Source: Betaproteobacteria bacterium (lineage in GTDB: Bacteria > Pseudomonadota > Gammaproteobacteria > Burkholderiales > Burkholderiaceae_C). Taken from it: DNA of 64,000 nt. The DNA lies in NCBI GenBank assembly GCA_947453725.1, contig CANGHH010000016.1, positions 36,290 through 100,289 of the forward strand, read 5' to 3'. How positions within the stretch are numbered: position 1 is the first letter of the stretch; the number at the start of each line of letters is the position of its first letter. Below the pieces are notes generated by a model. The model ran no database searches, was not told the origin of the DNA, and worked only from the letters and a program-made list of their open reading frames with translations. The position numbers and the translations under genes are program-made. Shown here one piece after another: positions 25,222 through 34,758 of the stretch.

Positions 25222-25461
25222 ATGCCATCGACAAGCCCGCTGACAACCCCGCTGAACGAGCCCGACAGGCCGGCCCTGCCAACCCTGGCCCCAGCCCCGG
25301 CAGGCGCGCCAGCAGCGGCCTGCGCCGCGGGTGTGCTGACCGTGCTCTACGACGGCGCTTGCCCGCTGTGCCGCCGCGAGATCGCGCCGTACCGCGGGCG
25401 GTTGTTCGCGCTCCGCCCATCCAAGCCGGCGTGTCGAGCGGTTCGTGGCGCACGCGCCTGA
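25222..25461 (+). pseudogene. Truncated DCC-family (DUF393) thiol oxidoreductase-like gene
   Basis: 79-residue frame: a Pro/Ala-rich leader then VLTVLYDGACPLCRREIAPY, the start of the DUF393/DCC family with its CPLC motif. Normal members have about 120-140 residues; here homology stops right after YRG and the frame ends at 25461. The downstream half is missing, so this is a broken gene. The remaining part of the 25105-25588 gap shows nothing further recognisable, and the M13 peptidase gene follows in the other direction. Confidence 0.65.
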
Positions 25462-25588
25462 CGTCGATGCACCGTACCCAAGGCGACACCGTGGTTGGCT
25501 GGGCAAAGTTGGGCAAGCCGGCCCCGCGTTGCCCGGGGCGGCCGGGCGACGGCATCCTCTTCCGCGACGCTGATTCGGGGCCGCCCGC

Positions 25589-27631
25589 TCACCAGACCAC
25601 GATCGGCTCGCCGGCCACCATCGCGTCACCGGCCTTGCAGCCGAAGGCCTGCGCGAAGGCGCTCATCTGGCTCATCGGCCCGAGCACGCGCCAGCGGCCC
25701 GGTGAATGGCCATCGGTGCGCAGCTGGTCGACCAGGGCCTCGGGGCGCGCCTTGACCCGCCACAGCAAGGCGTTGTTGGTGAAGTAGCGCTGCTCGGGCG
25801 TCAGGCCATCGACCAGCGGCGTGGCCAGTCCGGCGGCGCGTTGGCGCTTCAGCGCGATCTGCAGACCTTCGTAGGCGATCTGGATGCCGCCCACGTCGGA
25901 CAGGTTCTCGCCCAGCGTCAGCTGGCCGTTGATGCGCACGCCGGGCACCGGCTCGTAGCTGCTGTACAGCGCCGCCACGCGGTCGGCGCGGGCCTTGTAG
26001 GCGGCGGCGTCGGCGGGCAGCCACCAGTCGCGCAGATTGCCCTGGGCGTCGAACTGCCGGCCGCGGTCGTCGAAGTGGTGGGTGATCTCGTGGCCGATGA
26101 CCATGCCGATGCCGCCGAAGTTGGTGGCGTCGTCGGCCCCGGCGTCGAAGAAGGGCGGCTGCAGGATGCCGGCCGGGAAGACGATCTGGTTACCGCTGGC
26201 CGCGAAGGCGTTCACGATGTGCGGGCTGGTGTTCCAGCGGCTGCGGTCGACCGGCCGGCCCAGGTCCTTCAGGCGCTCGGCCGTGACCCAGGCGTTGGCG
26301 CGCAGCAGGTTGCCGGCGTAGTCGTCGTCCTGCAGCAGCAGGCCGTCCCAGCCCTGCCATTTCTCGGGCGCGCCGATCTTGGCCGTCATCGCGGCCAGCT
26401 TGGCCTGGGCCAGCAGCTTGGTCGGCGCGCTCATCCAGGGCAGGGCCTCGATGCGCTGGTGCATGGCGGCCTTGATGTCGGCCAGCATTTGCAGCGAGCG
26501 GGCCTGCGCCTGCGGCGAGAAGGCCTTGCTGACGAAGAGCTCGCCCAGCGCTTCCGACACCGGTGCGCCGCCATAGGCGCCGCCGATCATCAGGATCACC
26601 TGCTCGGCCCGCGTGGGCGGCGCCTGCAGGCCGCGGATGGCCCCGCTGCGGTAGGCGAAGTGGCTGTCGGCCAGGGCCTTGGGGCCGAATTCGGCGATCG
26701 CCTCCAGGCTGCGCACGCGCAGGTAGGTCTGCCAGGTCGACAGCGGCGCGCTGGCCGCCAACTCGGCAATGGCGCGGGCGTGGCCGGTCTGGCCAACCAC
26801 CAGCGGCGCCTGTTCGACCTGGGCCTTCGGCAGACCCCAGGCGGTGATCCAGGCCGTCCAGTCGAAGCCGGCGCCCAGGTCCTTCAAGGCGGCGCCGCTC
26901 ATCGCGTTGTAGACCGCGTTCGGGTCGCGCCGCTGCACGCGGGTCAGCGTGGCGCGGGCCATCGTCGCCTCGAAGGCCAGCAGGCTGTCCAGCGTGGCCT
27001 CGTCGGCCGGCGCGCCGGCGGCCTTCAGCAGGGTCTGCGCGTGCAGGCGGTAGGCGGCCGTGACGCGGCGGGTGTTGTCGTCGCTGCGCGTGTAGTCGTC
27101 GCGGTCGGGCAGGCCCAGGCCGGCCTGGCCGACGTTGATGACGTGGCGGTTGGCGTTCTTCGCGTCAGGCCCGACGTTCAGGCCCAGCGGCGGGTTCAGC
27201 TGCAGCCGGGCCATCTCGCCCAGCAGGGCGGGCAACTGTTCGCGGCCGAGGCCATTGATGCGCGTCAGGATCGGCTGCACGGCGGCCAGGCCCTGGCGCT
27301 CGATGGCGGCCGCGTCCATGCCGCTGCGGTAGTAGCGGGCCAGCAGCTTCAGGCCGGGCGTGGTCTGGCGTGCGGGGTCGGCGGCGAGTTGGGCCAGTGC
27401 CGCGATCAACACCTTGTCGTTGGCTTCGCGCAGGGTGTCGAAGCTGCCGATGCGCGCCTTGCTGGCCGGCACCTCGGCGGTGGCCAGCCAGCGGCCATTG
27501 ACGTGGCTGTCGAAGTCGCTGCAGGCCGTCGCGGTGGTGGTGACGGTGGCGACGCGGTCGGCGGCCGTCGCGGACAGGCCGCTCAGGGCCAGGGTGCAGG
27601 CGGCGGCGATGCGCTGGAACTTGGGGCTCAT
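25589..27631 (-). CDS. Secreted M13-family zinc metallopeptidase
   Basis: 680 residues with a signal peptide (ACTLALSGLSATAA). Zinc site H514-E-I-T-H518-H plus Glu575 and Asp579 in GENLSDVGG, the neprilysin/PepO signature; NQIVFPAGILQPPFF is the conserved substrate strand preceding it. ACSDFDSHVNGRWLAT at the N-terminus and a GCKAGD cysteine near the end are usual for the family, which degrades oligopeptides outside the cytoplasm. Start ATG 27631 is chosen because the signal peptide begins there; the frame is open further up through a tandem repeat. No operon partner. Confidence 0.92.
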   Translation of the reverse strand: MSPKFQRIAAACTLALSGLSATAADRVATVTTTATACSDFDSHVNGRWLATAEVPASKARIGSFDTLREANDKVLIAALAQLAADPARQTTPGLKLLARYYRSGMDAAAIERQGLAAVQPILTRINGLGREQLPALLGEMARLQLNPPLGLNVGPDAKNANRHVINVGQAGLGLPDRDDYTRSDDNTRRVTAAYRLHAQTLLKAAGAPADEATLDSLLAFEATMARATLTRVQRRDPNAVYNAMSGAALKDLGAGFDWTAWITAWGLPKAQVEQAPLVVGQTGHARAIAELAASAPLSTWQTYLRVRSLEAIAEFGPKALADSHFAYRSGAIRGLQAPPTRAEQVILMIGGAYGGAPVSEALGELFVSKAFSPQAQARSLQMLADIKAAMHQRIEALPWMSAPTKLLAQAKLAAMTAKIGAPEKWQGWDGLLLQDDDYAGNLLRANAWVTAERLKDLGRPVDRSRWNTSPHIVNAFAASGNQIVFPAGILQPPFFDAGADDATNFGGIGMVIGHEITHHFDDRGRQFDAQGNLRDWWLPADAAAYKARADRVAALYSSYEPVPGVRINGQLTLGENLSDVGGIQIAYEGLQIALKRQRAAGLATPLVDGLTPEQRYFTNNALLWRVKARPEALVDQLRTDGHSPGRWRVLGPMSQMSAFAQAFGCKAGDAMVAGEPIVVW

Positions 27632-27677
27632 GGGCAGGGAAGGGGTGGACGAAGCGGCGAAGTCTAGGCTGGCGTTG

Positions 27678-27720
27678 GCATGGCATGGCATGGGGTGGCA
27701 TGGGGTGGCATGGGGTGGCC
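27678..27720. repeat. Short tandem repeat upstream of the M13 gene
   Basis: Units of GGCAT and then GGCATGGGGT repeated three to four times, in the leader between the M13 peptidase start and the divergent IS5-type remnant. It lies roughly 50 bases upstream of the coding start, where copy-number change could alter promoter spacing. Function unproven. Confidence 0.7.
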
Positions 27721-27891
27721 TTGGGCCCCCCCAGCACCTGGCGCCGATCTGAACGCCGTTGGCAGTCCATGAAACTTTCAGCCTCGACGGCGTGAGCCTG
27801 GGGGAATCGCTGATCAATTCACCGCCGCAGCCCCGCGACGTGTGCGCCTGAAGTCATCGACCCATCCGCCCGACCGACCCTGCCCCCACGC

Positions 27892-28014
27892 AGTTTTGCC
27901 AGCGCCGAATTCGCCTTGCAGAAGAAGCAAATGCGCCGCGAGCAGCTTCTCGCCGAGAGGGAACGGGTGGTGCGGTGGGCGCGGTTGATCGCGGTGACCG
28001 GTCGGCCCACTCGA
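27892..28014 (+). pseudogene. IS5-family transposase N-terminal remnant
   Basis: The plus frame encodes SFASAEFALQKKQMRREQLL, then AERERVVRWARLIAV, which matches the start of IS5-group transposases (typical: SFAD, EYA, KKRTTRREQFLAEM, VVPWARLVA). Only about 40 residues persist; the frame then runs into antisense of the MBL gene. No terminal inverted repeats or DDE residues were found. The rest of 27632-28047 holds only the tandem repeat. A fossil insertion sequence. Confidence 0.7.
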
Positions 28015-28047
28015 CGCCGACCGCAGGATGAGCCGCCTCCCGGGCTT

Positions 28048-29133
28048 TCAGGCCTTTGCCGGGACCGCCACCACGACGGTCTGCGCGTCCGCGGCCGGCA
28101 ACTGGGCGACGTAGCCTTGGGCTTGCTGCAGCGCGGCGGATCCCCACTGGGCGGTGTGCTCGCTGCGGTAGTTGAACCACAGGGCGCGGTGCGTACCGCC
28201 GCTGACGATGACCCGGGCGATGGCGGCATCGTTCGGGTGGCCAAAGATCGCGCCGTTGGTGCTGACGATGTAATGACTGGCCTGCACCGCCTGCATCAGG
28301 GCCGTGGTGACGTTGGCCTGGCTGCCGTGGTGGGGCAGCTTGAACACATCCACCTGCAGCGGCAGCGCCACGCCGCGGTGCGCGGCCAGCGCTTTCAGGG
28401 CCGGGATCAAGACCGTGGGGTGGGCATCGGCGCCCAGCAGCACCGAGGCGCCTCGGTGCTCCAGCAGCAGGGTGATGCTGGAACCGTTGGCCGGGGCGTG
28501 ATCGACCGCCGTCACCTTGGCGGCCAGCGCGGCCAGGTCGGGCACGCCAGGTTCGCGGGGCGCTGCCTCCGGTGGGGGTGGCGGCGCCGACCGGTCGAGC
28601 TGGGCCAAGGCCTTGTCCCACACCGCGAAGAGCGTCGCCAGGCTGGCCGGCGTCGGCGACAGCAGCGTGAGCCGGGGTTCATCGGGCCGATACGGCAGTT
28701 CGACGAAGGGCACTGCCGCCGACGTGACGGCATGGCTGCCGCCCCAGGCCTGGTTCCAGGGCAGGGTGGTCGGCTGGGCGCCGAGCAGGCCGGCCAGCGA
28801 CTGGCCTTCGGCGACGCCCCGCGCGGCCGGTTGCACCGGTGCGTTGAACCAGACATCGCCGAAGGTCAGGCCCAGCGTGCGGTCATTGAACAGCGAAGCG
28901 GCGCCGCCGATGTGGTCGTGGTCGATGTGGCTGATGACGGCGAGGTCGATGTGCCGCCGGCCCGACGCGTCGAGCGGTAGCGAGGCCAGGCGCGCCTTCA
29001 GGGTCGGCCAGCATTCGTCAGGGCCGGTGTCGACCAGCAGCCGCCAGGGGCCGGCCGGCGTGGCGCAGGTGACGAGGAGGGCGTCACCGTAGCTGGCCGG
29101 CAAGGCTTCGACGGTGATGGCCGGGGTGCTCAT
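28048..29133 (-). CDS. MBL-fold metallo-hydrolase (ComEC-like domain)
   Basis: 361 residues. Metal-binding HIDHDHIGG (HxHxDH) near residue 70, then LPHHGSQANVTTALM, the wording of the C-terminal beta-lactamase domain of ComEC and of stand-alone competence-type hydrolases. No signal peptide and no ComEC membrane domain, so a soluble intracellular hydrolase, possibly a nuclease or phosphodiesterase. A Pro-rich loop interrupts the middle. Start ATG 29133 is favoured over GTG 29142 because the family begins with the following strand. The upstream neighbour on the plus strand is divergent. Confidence 0.82.
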   Translation of the reverse strand: MSTPAITVEALPASYGDALLVTCATPAGPWRLLVDTGPDECWPTLKARLASLPLDASGRRHIDLAVISHIDHDHIGGAASLFNDRTLGLTFGDVWFNAPVQPAARGVAEGQSLAGLLGAQPTTLPWNQAWGGSHAVTSAAVPFVELPYRPDEPRLTLLSPTPASLATLFAVWDKALAQLDRSAPPPPPEAAPREPGVPDLAALAAKVTAVDHAPANGSSITLLLEHRGASVLLGADAHPTVLIPALKALAAHRGVALPLQVDVFKLPHHGSQANVTTALMQAVQASHYIVSTNGAIFGHPNDAAIARVIVSGGTHRALWFNYRSEHTAQWGSAALQQAQGYVAQLPAADAQTVVVAVPAKA

Positions 29134-29338
29134 GGTGAGCACCCTAGCGGAATGTGTCGAGGCCGGCGAGTTGTTTTTCCCGCAGGTCGCGTTGCAGGCT
29201 CAACCGGGCCCCCGCCTTCGCCGACCTTCAACCACCAGATCGGCGGCGGGAGGTCCAGGGCGCGACGGTGTCCGCCGTCTCGGTAATTGCCCCGAGAATG
29301 CGCTTTCGGCGCCACGACGGCGCGCAACAGGCGCAAGC

Positions 29339-32083
29339 ATGCTGGGCTGGATCTTCAAGAGGCAGGGCATCAAGTCCGGGTCGGCACCCGCCGAGGCCCC
29401 GAGCCGTCTGGCGGCAGAGGTGTCCGCACCCCAGGTGGACTGGACGGCCGCGCTGGCGCGCGCGCGCGGCGACGATGAGGCCCTGCTGACCCTGGCCAGC
29501 ACCGCCGGGGCGCCACTCCCGTTCAAGCAAGGCGCCGTCGAGGCCCTCACGGGAGAAGCGGCGCTGAGACTGGCCGAGCGCGAGTTCCGCAGCCACGATC
29601 GACGCGTCCACCAGGTGGCCCGGCAGCGGCTGCAGGCCAAGGTGGCTCAGCGCCTGGCCCGCGAGGAGGCCGAGCGCCTGATCCAGGACGCGCGAAATCT
29701 GGCTGGTGGCGTAGACGTGCCGGCGAATCGGGTGGTCGAGCTCGACCGGGCCTGGGCGTCGCTGGATGCCGACGCCATCGAGACCGCCCGGCGGGATGAA
29801 TTCGGGGCGCTGTCGGCCCGACTGACCGGGCAGCTGCGGCAGCGCGCAGACCTCGCGCAGCAGCTCAAACACTGGCAGGCCGCGGCCAGGGCTGCCGTCG
29901 GGCAACTGCAGGTGGCCTGCACTGGGGCTGCTGCAGGAACGCAGGACCGAACGGCGCTCAGCGACGCAGCCAGCGCGGCCCGCGGCGTGACGGGCGCGCT
30001 GCCGCCGGACGGGGCGGCTGAGCCGGCGACGGCCCGCGCGCTGGCCGACCTGCAACAGGCCATCGAGACCGCGACCACGCTGGACGGCCACTTGCTGGTC
30101 CTCGATCGCTTGCTGGCCGCATCGGCTGAAACGCAGCCCCTGACTGCCGGCGATCTGGCGGGCGAGCAGCTGCCCCTTGGCGCCGACGACGCGCTGCGCA
30201 GCTGGCAGGCGCTGCCGCCGCTGCCCGACGCCGGCCTGGCCGCGCTGCTGCAGAGCCGGCAGGCGCGCTGGCAGGTGGCCTGCGATCGGGCGCGGCAGGC
30301 GCGGCAGTTGCAGCGGCGTGAACAGGCCCGCGAGCACCAGCGAGGGCGCCAGGTGCAGCAGCGCACGGCCCTGGTCGACCATCTGGCGCTGGCCGAGGCA
30401 GCCCTCGACGACGGGCAGTTGGTCGAAGCCCACCGCCTGCTCAGTGACATCGACGAGCAACTGCAAGGTGCCGATGCGTCCGATGCACTGCAGACCCGCA
30501 TCCAGGCGGCCCAGGCCCGGCTGGCACAGCTGAGGGGCTGGCAGCACTGGGCCGGCCGGCGCGCGCGTGACGAACTGGTGCTGCAGGCCGAAGCCCTGGC
30601 GGTCGCCACGGTCGCCGGCGACGGCCGGGTCGATGGCCAGGTCCAAGGTGACGCCGAGGTCCTGGCCGAAGTGGCGCGGCTGTCGATCCGCCAGCGTGCC
30701 GACCTCATCCAGACCCTGCGCCAGCGATGGAAGGAAATTGACAGCCTGGGTGGCGGCGGTGATCAGGCGCTGTGGCGTCGTTTCGACGCCGCCCTGGCGG
30801 CCGCTGGCGAGCCGGTGGCGGCGCACGTCTCGGCACAGCGCGCGGCCCGGCAGGCCAATCTGTCGGCCCGGCTGGAACTGCTTGAAGTCCTCGAAGCGGC
30901 CGGCGCTGCCGGCGCACCGGGGCTGGCGGATGGCGCAGGCGGGGAGGGCGCGGCGGCGGGCATCGCCGGGCCGGACGCGAAAACCGAGCCGCCTGCGCAG
31001 GCCCCTGAGCAGGCGCGCCGGCTGGCCAGCGCGCTCGACCGCTTCCAGACCGAATGGCGCAAGCTCGGTCCGCTGGCGCACACGGTGCCGCGCGCGGCGC
31101 AAGGGGCGCTGCTTGCTCGCCTGCAGTCGGCACTGAGCAGGCTCGAAGCGCCGCTACAGGCGGCCCGCGCGCTGGCCGGCGCGCAGCGCCAGACCTTGGT
31201 GGCGCGTGCTCGCGGGCTGGCCGACGAGGCATCCGGACGCAACGGCGATCTGGTGGTCGGCGTGCGGGCCCTGCAGGCTGAATGGCAGCAGCAGGCGAAG
31301 GCGTTGCCGCTGAGCCGCGCCGACGAGCAAGCCCTGTGGGCCGATTTCAAGGCCGCGATCGACGCCGCCTTCGCTGCCCGCGAGGCGGTCTACAGCGCGC
31401 GCGAAGCCGAGATCGAGGCCCATGCCGCCGAGCGCTCGGCACTGATCGAACGCCTGCGTGCTGGCGTCGGCGACAGCCCGCCGACGCAGCGCCGCCTGCT
31501 GGCCGAGGTCGATGAAGCGTGGCGGCGCTGCGGGCCAGCGCCGCGCGCCCGTGCCGCCACGCTCGACGCCGGGTTCCGCGCCGCCCGTGACGCGCTCAGC
31601 CAGAGCCTGGAAGGCAGCCAGCAGCGCGCCTGGCGCGCCACCTGCGATGCGCTGGACGCCAAGCTGTCGCTGTGCCAGGCGGGCGAGCAAGGCAGGGCCG
31701 GCGGCACCGATCCCGATGTGGCGAGCACCACGGCGGCGTGGTCGACCTTGCCGTTGTTGCCAGAACCCCTGGAAAGCGCGCTGCGTCGCCGCGCCGGGCT
31801 GGCGCCATCCAGCAGCCCGGTCAAGGCGCCCGATGTCGACGGTCTGCTGCTGGATGTCGAGATCGCCTGGAACTTGCCGACGCCGCCGGCCTTCGAGTCC
31901 GCGCGCCGCGCGCGCAAGTTGCTGGCCATGAAGCTGTCCCTCGAGGGCCGTCGTGCAGCCCTGCCGCAAGGTCTCGCCCCGGTTGCCGCGATGGCCATGC
32001 TGCTGGCTTGCGCCGACCTGGACGAGGCTCAGCGTGAGCGCTTGGCCGCAGTGCTCGCGAACTGGCGCCTTCAGGGTCCGTAG
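29339..32083 (+). CDS. DUF349 domain protein
   Basis: 914 residues, almost entirely charged and helical, with several DUF349-type repeats: examples are LIQTLRQRWKEIDSLGGGGD around residue 450, FQTEWRKLGPLAHTVPRAAQ, and ALWADFKAAIDAAFAAREAV near 660. Strong Ala/Arg/Gln content suggests coiled coils. The N-terminus MLGWIFKRQG starts many members. Family function is not settled; links to ribosome or stress biology are only suggestive. Start ATG 29339 chosen on that N-terminus; the frame is open upstream. Monocistronic, convergent with the spermidine-synthase-like gene. Confidence 0.8.
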   Translation: MLGWIFKRQGIKSGSAPAEAPSRLAAEVSAPQVDWTAALARARGDDEALLTLASTAGAPLPFKQGAVEALTGEAALRLAEREFRSHDRRVHQVARQRLQAKVAQRLAREEAERLIQDARNLAGGVDVPANRVVELDRAWASLDADAIETARRDEFGALSARLTGQLRQRADLAQQLKHWQAAARAAVGQLQVACTGAAAGTQDRTALSDAASAARGVTGALPPDGAAEPATARALADLQQAIETATTLDGHLLVLDRLLAASAETQPLTAGDLAGEQLPLGADDALRSWQALPPLPDAGLAALLQSRQARWQVACDRARQARQLQRREQAREHQRGRQVQQRTALVDHLALAEAALDDGQLVEAHRLLSDIDEQLQGADASDALQTRIQAAQARLAQLRGWQHWAGRRARDELVLQAEALAVATVAGDGRVDGQVQGDAEVLAEVARLSIRQRADLIQTLRQRWKEIDSLGGGGDQALWRRFDAALAAAGEPVAAHVSAQRAARQANLSARLELLEVLEAAGAAGAPGLADGAGGEGAAAGIAGPDAKTEPPAQAPEQARRLASALDRFQTEWRKLGPLAHTVPRAAQGALLARLQSALSRLEAPLQAARALAGAQRQTLVARARGLADEASGRNGDLVVGVRALQAEWQQQAKALPLSRADEQALWADFKAAIDAAFAAREAVYSAREAEIEAHAAERSALIERLRAGVGDSPPTQRRLLAEVDEAWRRCGPAPRARAATLDAGFRAARDALSQSLEGSQQRAWRATCDALDAKLSLCQAGEQGRAGGTDPDVASTTAAWSTLPLLPEPLESALRRRAGLAPSSSPVKAPDVDGLLLDVEIAWNLPTPPAFESARRARKLLAMKLSLEGRRAALPQGLAPVAAMAMLLACADLDEAQRERLAAVLANWRLQGP

Positions 32084-32151
32084 CGCCTGTCCTGAAAGGC
32101 GCCTGTGCCCGCTGCGGGGTGGCGACCCGACCCCGGCGAGGTTGAAGGCGA

Positions 32152-34758
32152 TCAAGGCGTCGCAGAGGCCGCGGCAGCGCCCTGGATCCGGTCCAACTCG
32201 TCCAGCAAGGCGCGGGCGGCGCGCGCATCGCTGCGGCCCAGCGCAGCGGCCATGCGGCGCAGTGGTTCGTCAGCCGGACGGAAGTCTGGGCTGGTGCGCA
32301 GCACGGCCAGCAAGGGCGCGCGCACCTGTTCCAGCATCTTGGTCACATCGGCTGTCGGCCGGACGTCACGACCGGCTGCAAGGAACAGATCGCGGGCCTG
32401 CCAATAGGCTGCGAGACGCCTTTGAAAGTCTCCGCCCGGGGTGTTGCCCAGCAGTTCTTCGGGCGCGATCTGCAGTTCGCCCAGCAAGGCCTGCAGCCGG
32501 TCCCTGGCCTGTGAGTCGGGGGCATAGGTGATGCGCGGTGCGGTGTAGGCCACGACGGGGTGGTCGTCGGTGTTCACGGCCGCATCGCCAGCGAAGTGCA
32601 GCAGGGCCTGCGGGCCGGCAACGAAGCCGCCGAGCAGTGCATAGCGGTCGATCAGGCCGAAATCGGCCAGGCGCGGCAGTCCGGTCGGCGCCTCGAGTCG
32701 CTGCTGCAGCAGCGCGGCATCGAAACGCGCGCCACCCCGGCGAGCCAGCAGGCCCAGCACCGGCGTGTCCAGGCTGTTGGTGGCCAACATCGCCCACGCG
32801 CCGGGGTAGACCTGCAGGTAGGCCTGCACGATGCTGCGCAGCGTCTCGCGGTCCAACTGGTGCAAGGGCAGCCACTGACAGAAAAGGCCGCCTTCGGCCA
32901 GACGGCTTTGCACCGCCTGGAAATGCTCGACGGTGTACAGCGACCCCGAGCCGCTGCGCGCCGGATGGAAGTTGTCGGAGATGATGACGTCGTAAGCGGG
33001 GCCGCGGCTGCGCATGTGGCGCCTGGCGTCCGCCGTCACCACCTGCAGCCGCTGGGGCAGGCCCTCGGTCCCGGGCTCGGCCTGCGCGGCGGCGAAATGC
33101 GCTGCAGCCGCGACGACCTCGGGCAGCAGTTCGACGGCCTCCACCTGCAGCCCGGGGTCCTGGGCCGCCGCCCGCGCGGTGGTGCCGGTACCCAGTCCCA
33201 GGAACAGCACGCGCCGCGGGGCCGGGTGCAAGAGCAGCGGCAGCAAGGCCTGCCTCGCATCGGACAGCTGGCTGTGGCTGCTGCCCTCCTGCTGGCGGTT
33301 GTTGATGCGCAGGCGCGACACGCCGCTGGCATCTTCCACCACGCTGACCGCGGCCAGTGCGCCTTCCTGGTAGCTGACGATGTGGCCGCCGTCCGGCACC
33401 TCGACAAAGGCCAAGGGCGGTGCCCATATCGCGACCGCGACAAGGCCAGCCATGGCGGCTGCGACCATGGCCCGGGCGGGCGCCGTCCAGCTGCCCCGGG
33501 TGGCTGCCAGCCCGAAGTAGCCGGCCACCACCAGCAGCAGCGACAGCTTGGACCCCAGCAGCGGCACCAGCAGCACGCCGAAGAGCGGGGGCGCCACCGC
33601 CGCACCCAGGGTGTTGACGGCCAGTGCACGGCTGAATCCCAGGCCCTGGTGCTGCGCGCGCAGACACATTTCGCTGAACAGTGCGCCCATCACGGCTGTC
33701 GGCAGCAAGAACGCGGCCAGCGCCAGGGTGCCCTCGGTCAGCAGGGCCGACAGCAGGCCGCTGCCGAGTGCCGCGCGCACCGTGTCGCGGATGTGCTCGG
33801 CGGCCCACAGCGTTGCGGCGCCCGTCAGGCAGGCAGCCGCCAGCAGCACCAGCAGGCGGCCTTGCAGCAGGTCGGCTGCGCTGCGGTCGGCAGCGCTGGC
33901 AGACGGCCGGCGCTGCCAGGCTGCCGCGCCGGCCGCCGTGCCCACCAGGTAGACCGCCAGCAAGGCGGCGTAGGTGTAGACGGTGGCTTCGGTGACCTGG
34001 CTGAGCACGCGAACGACCAGAACTTCGTAGGCGATGCCGAGCAGCCCGGTGGCCGCCAGGGTCGCCAGCAGGGACCGCGCCGGGCTGGCTGCCTTGTCAG
34101 TCGCGGCTGCCGGGTTCGGTGCGGCTTGGCCTGACCTCGGCGCCAGCTGCCAGGCCCCCAGTGCGCACAGCCCGTTCAAGGCCGCGCAGACCGCCGCCGT
34201 GCGGGTCAGCCCGAAACCAGGCACCAGCCAGAAGGCTGCCGCCAGAACGCCCAGCAGGGCGCCCAGGGTGTTGCAGGCATACAGGCCGGCGGTCGATGGT
34301 CCGACCCCCTGCAGCCTCTCGAGGACGCGGGCCATCGCGGGCAGCGTGGCGCCCATCGCCGCCGTGGCCGGCAGCAGCAGGCAGAAGGTCGCGCCGAAGG
34401 CCACGCTCCATTGCCAGGCCGGCGTGGGCTGCGCGCCCGTTGTCGCCAGCACCCAGCCGCTGACCGGCGCCAGCGCCAGGGCCAGCACGCCGCTCCACAG
34501 CGCGATCAGGATTTCACAAGCCGCATAGGCCCGCTCGGGTCGCGCCGACCGCTCGATGCGCGGCCCCAGCGCCCAGGCACCGAGCGCGAGGCCGCCGAAA
34601 AAGGCGGTGATGACCGCCAGCACGGCCGCGGCCTCGTGGCCCAGCCACAGCGCGGCCTGCTGCGTCCACACGATTTGGTAGCCCAGGCCGGCAAAGCCCG
34701 AGGCCACCATCAGGCTGCAGGCCAGCGCCCGCTGGCGCGCAGGACGATCAGCCGCCAA
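32152..34758 (-). CDS. Membrane-fused spermidine-synthase-like protein
   Basis: 868 residues: about 12-14 hydrophobic helices (1-430) resembling an MFS-like bundle, then a Rossmann methyltransferase-fold domain of the polyamine aminopropyltransferase type with VLFLGLGTGTTARAAAQ, DPGLQVEAVELLPEV and YDVIISDNFHPARSG. The acidic residue of the SAM loop is present, but the active-site wording differs from true SpeE, so an aminopropyl or methyl transfer reaction cannot be named. The final 120 residues are helical. Start TTG 34758 overlaps the end of the oxygenase gene by 11 bases, suggesting coupling; an internal ATG at residue 17 is a possible alternative. Confidence 0.75.
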   Translation of the reverse strand: MAADRPARQRALACSLMVASGFAGLGYQIVWTQQAALWLGHEAAAVLAVITAFFGGLALGAWALGPRIERSARPERAYAACEILIALWSGVLALALAPVSGWVLATTGAQPTPAWQWSVAFGATFCLLLPATAAMGATLPAMARVLERLQGVGPSTAGLYACNTLGALLGVLAAAFWLVPGFGLTRTAAVCAALNGLCALGAWQLAPRSGQAAPNPAAATDKAASPARSLLATLAATGLLGIAYEVLVVRVLSQVTEATVYTYAALLAVYLVGTAAGAAAWQRRPSASAADRSAADLLQGRLLVLLAAACLTGAATLWAAEHIRDTVRAALGSGLLSALLTEGTLALAAFLLPTAVMGALFSEMCLRAQHQGLGFSRALAVNTLGAAVAPPLFGVLLVPLLGSKLSLLLVVAGYFGLAATRGSWTAPARAMVAAAMAGLVAVAIWAPPLAFVEVPDGGHIVSYQEGALAAVSVVEDASGVSRLRINNRQQEGSSHSQLSDARQALLPLLLHPAPRRVLFLGLGTGTTARAAAQDPGLQVEAVELLPEVVAAAAHFAAAQAEPGTEGLPQRLQVVTADARRHMRSRGPAYDVIISDNFHPARSGSGSLYTVEHFQAVQSRLAEGGLFCQWLPLHQLDRETLRSIVQAYLQVYPGAWAMLATNSLDTPVLGLLARRGGARFDAALLQQRLEAPTGLPRLADFGLIDRYALLGGFVAGPQALLHFAGDAAVNTDDHPVVAYTAPRITYAPDSQARDRLQALLGELQIAPEELLGNTPGGDFQRRLAAYWQARDLFLAAGRDVRPTADVTKMLEQVRAPLLAVLRTSPDFRPADEPLRRMAAALGRSDARAARALLDELDRIQGAAAASATP

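Noticed and set aside
25462..25588. Continuous-looking minus-strand frame between the DCC remnant and the M13 gene
   Set aside because: No start, no homology I can name, and strongly Arg-rich; treated as non-coding.
25706..27667. 653-codon plus-strand frame opposite the M13 peptidase
   Set aside because: Antisense shadow of a gene with intact HExxH and GENLSD motifs; no domains of its own.
29228..31102. 624-codon minus-strand frame opposite the DUF349 gene
   Set aside because: Low-complexity shadow; the plus strand carries the recognisable repeats.
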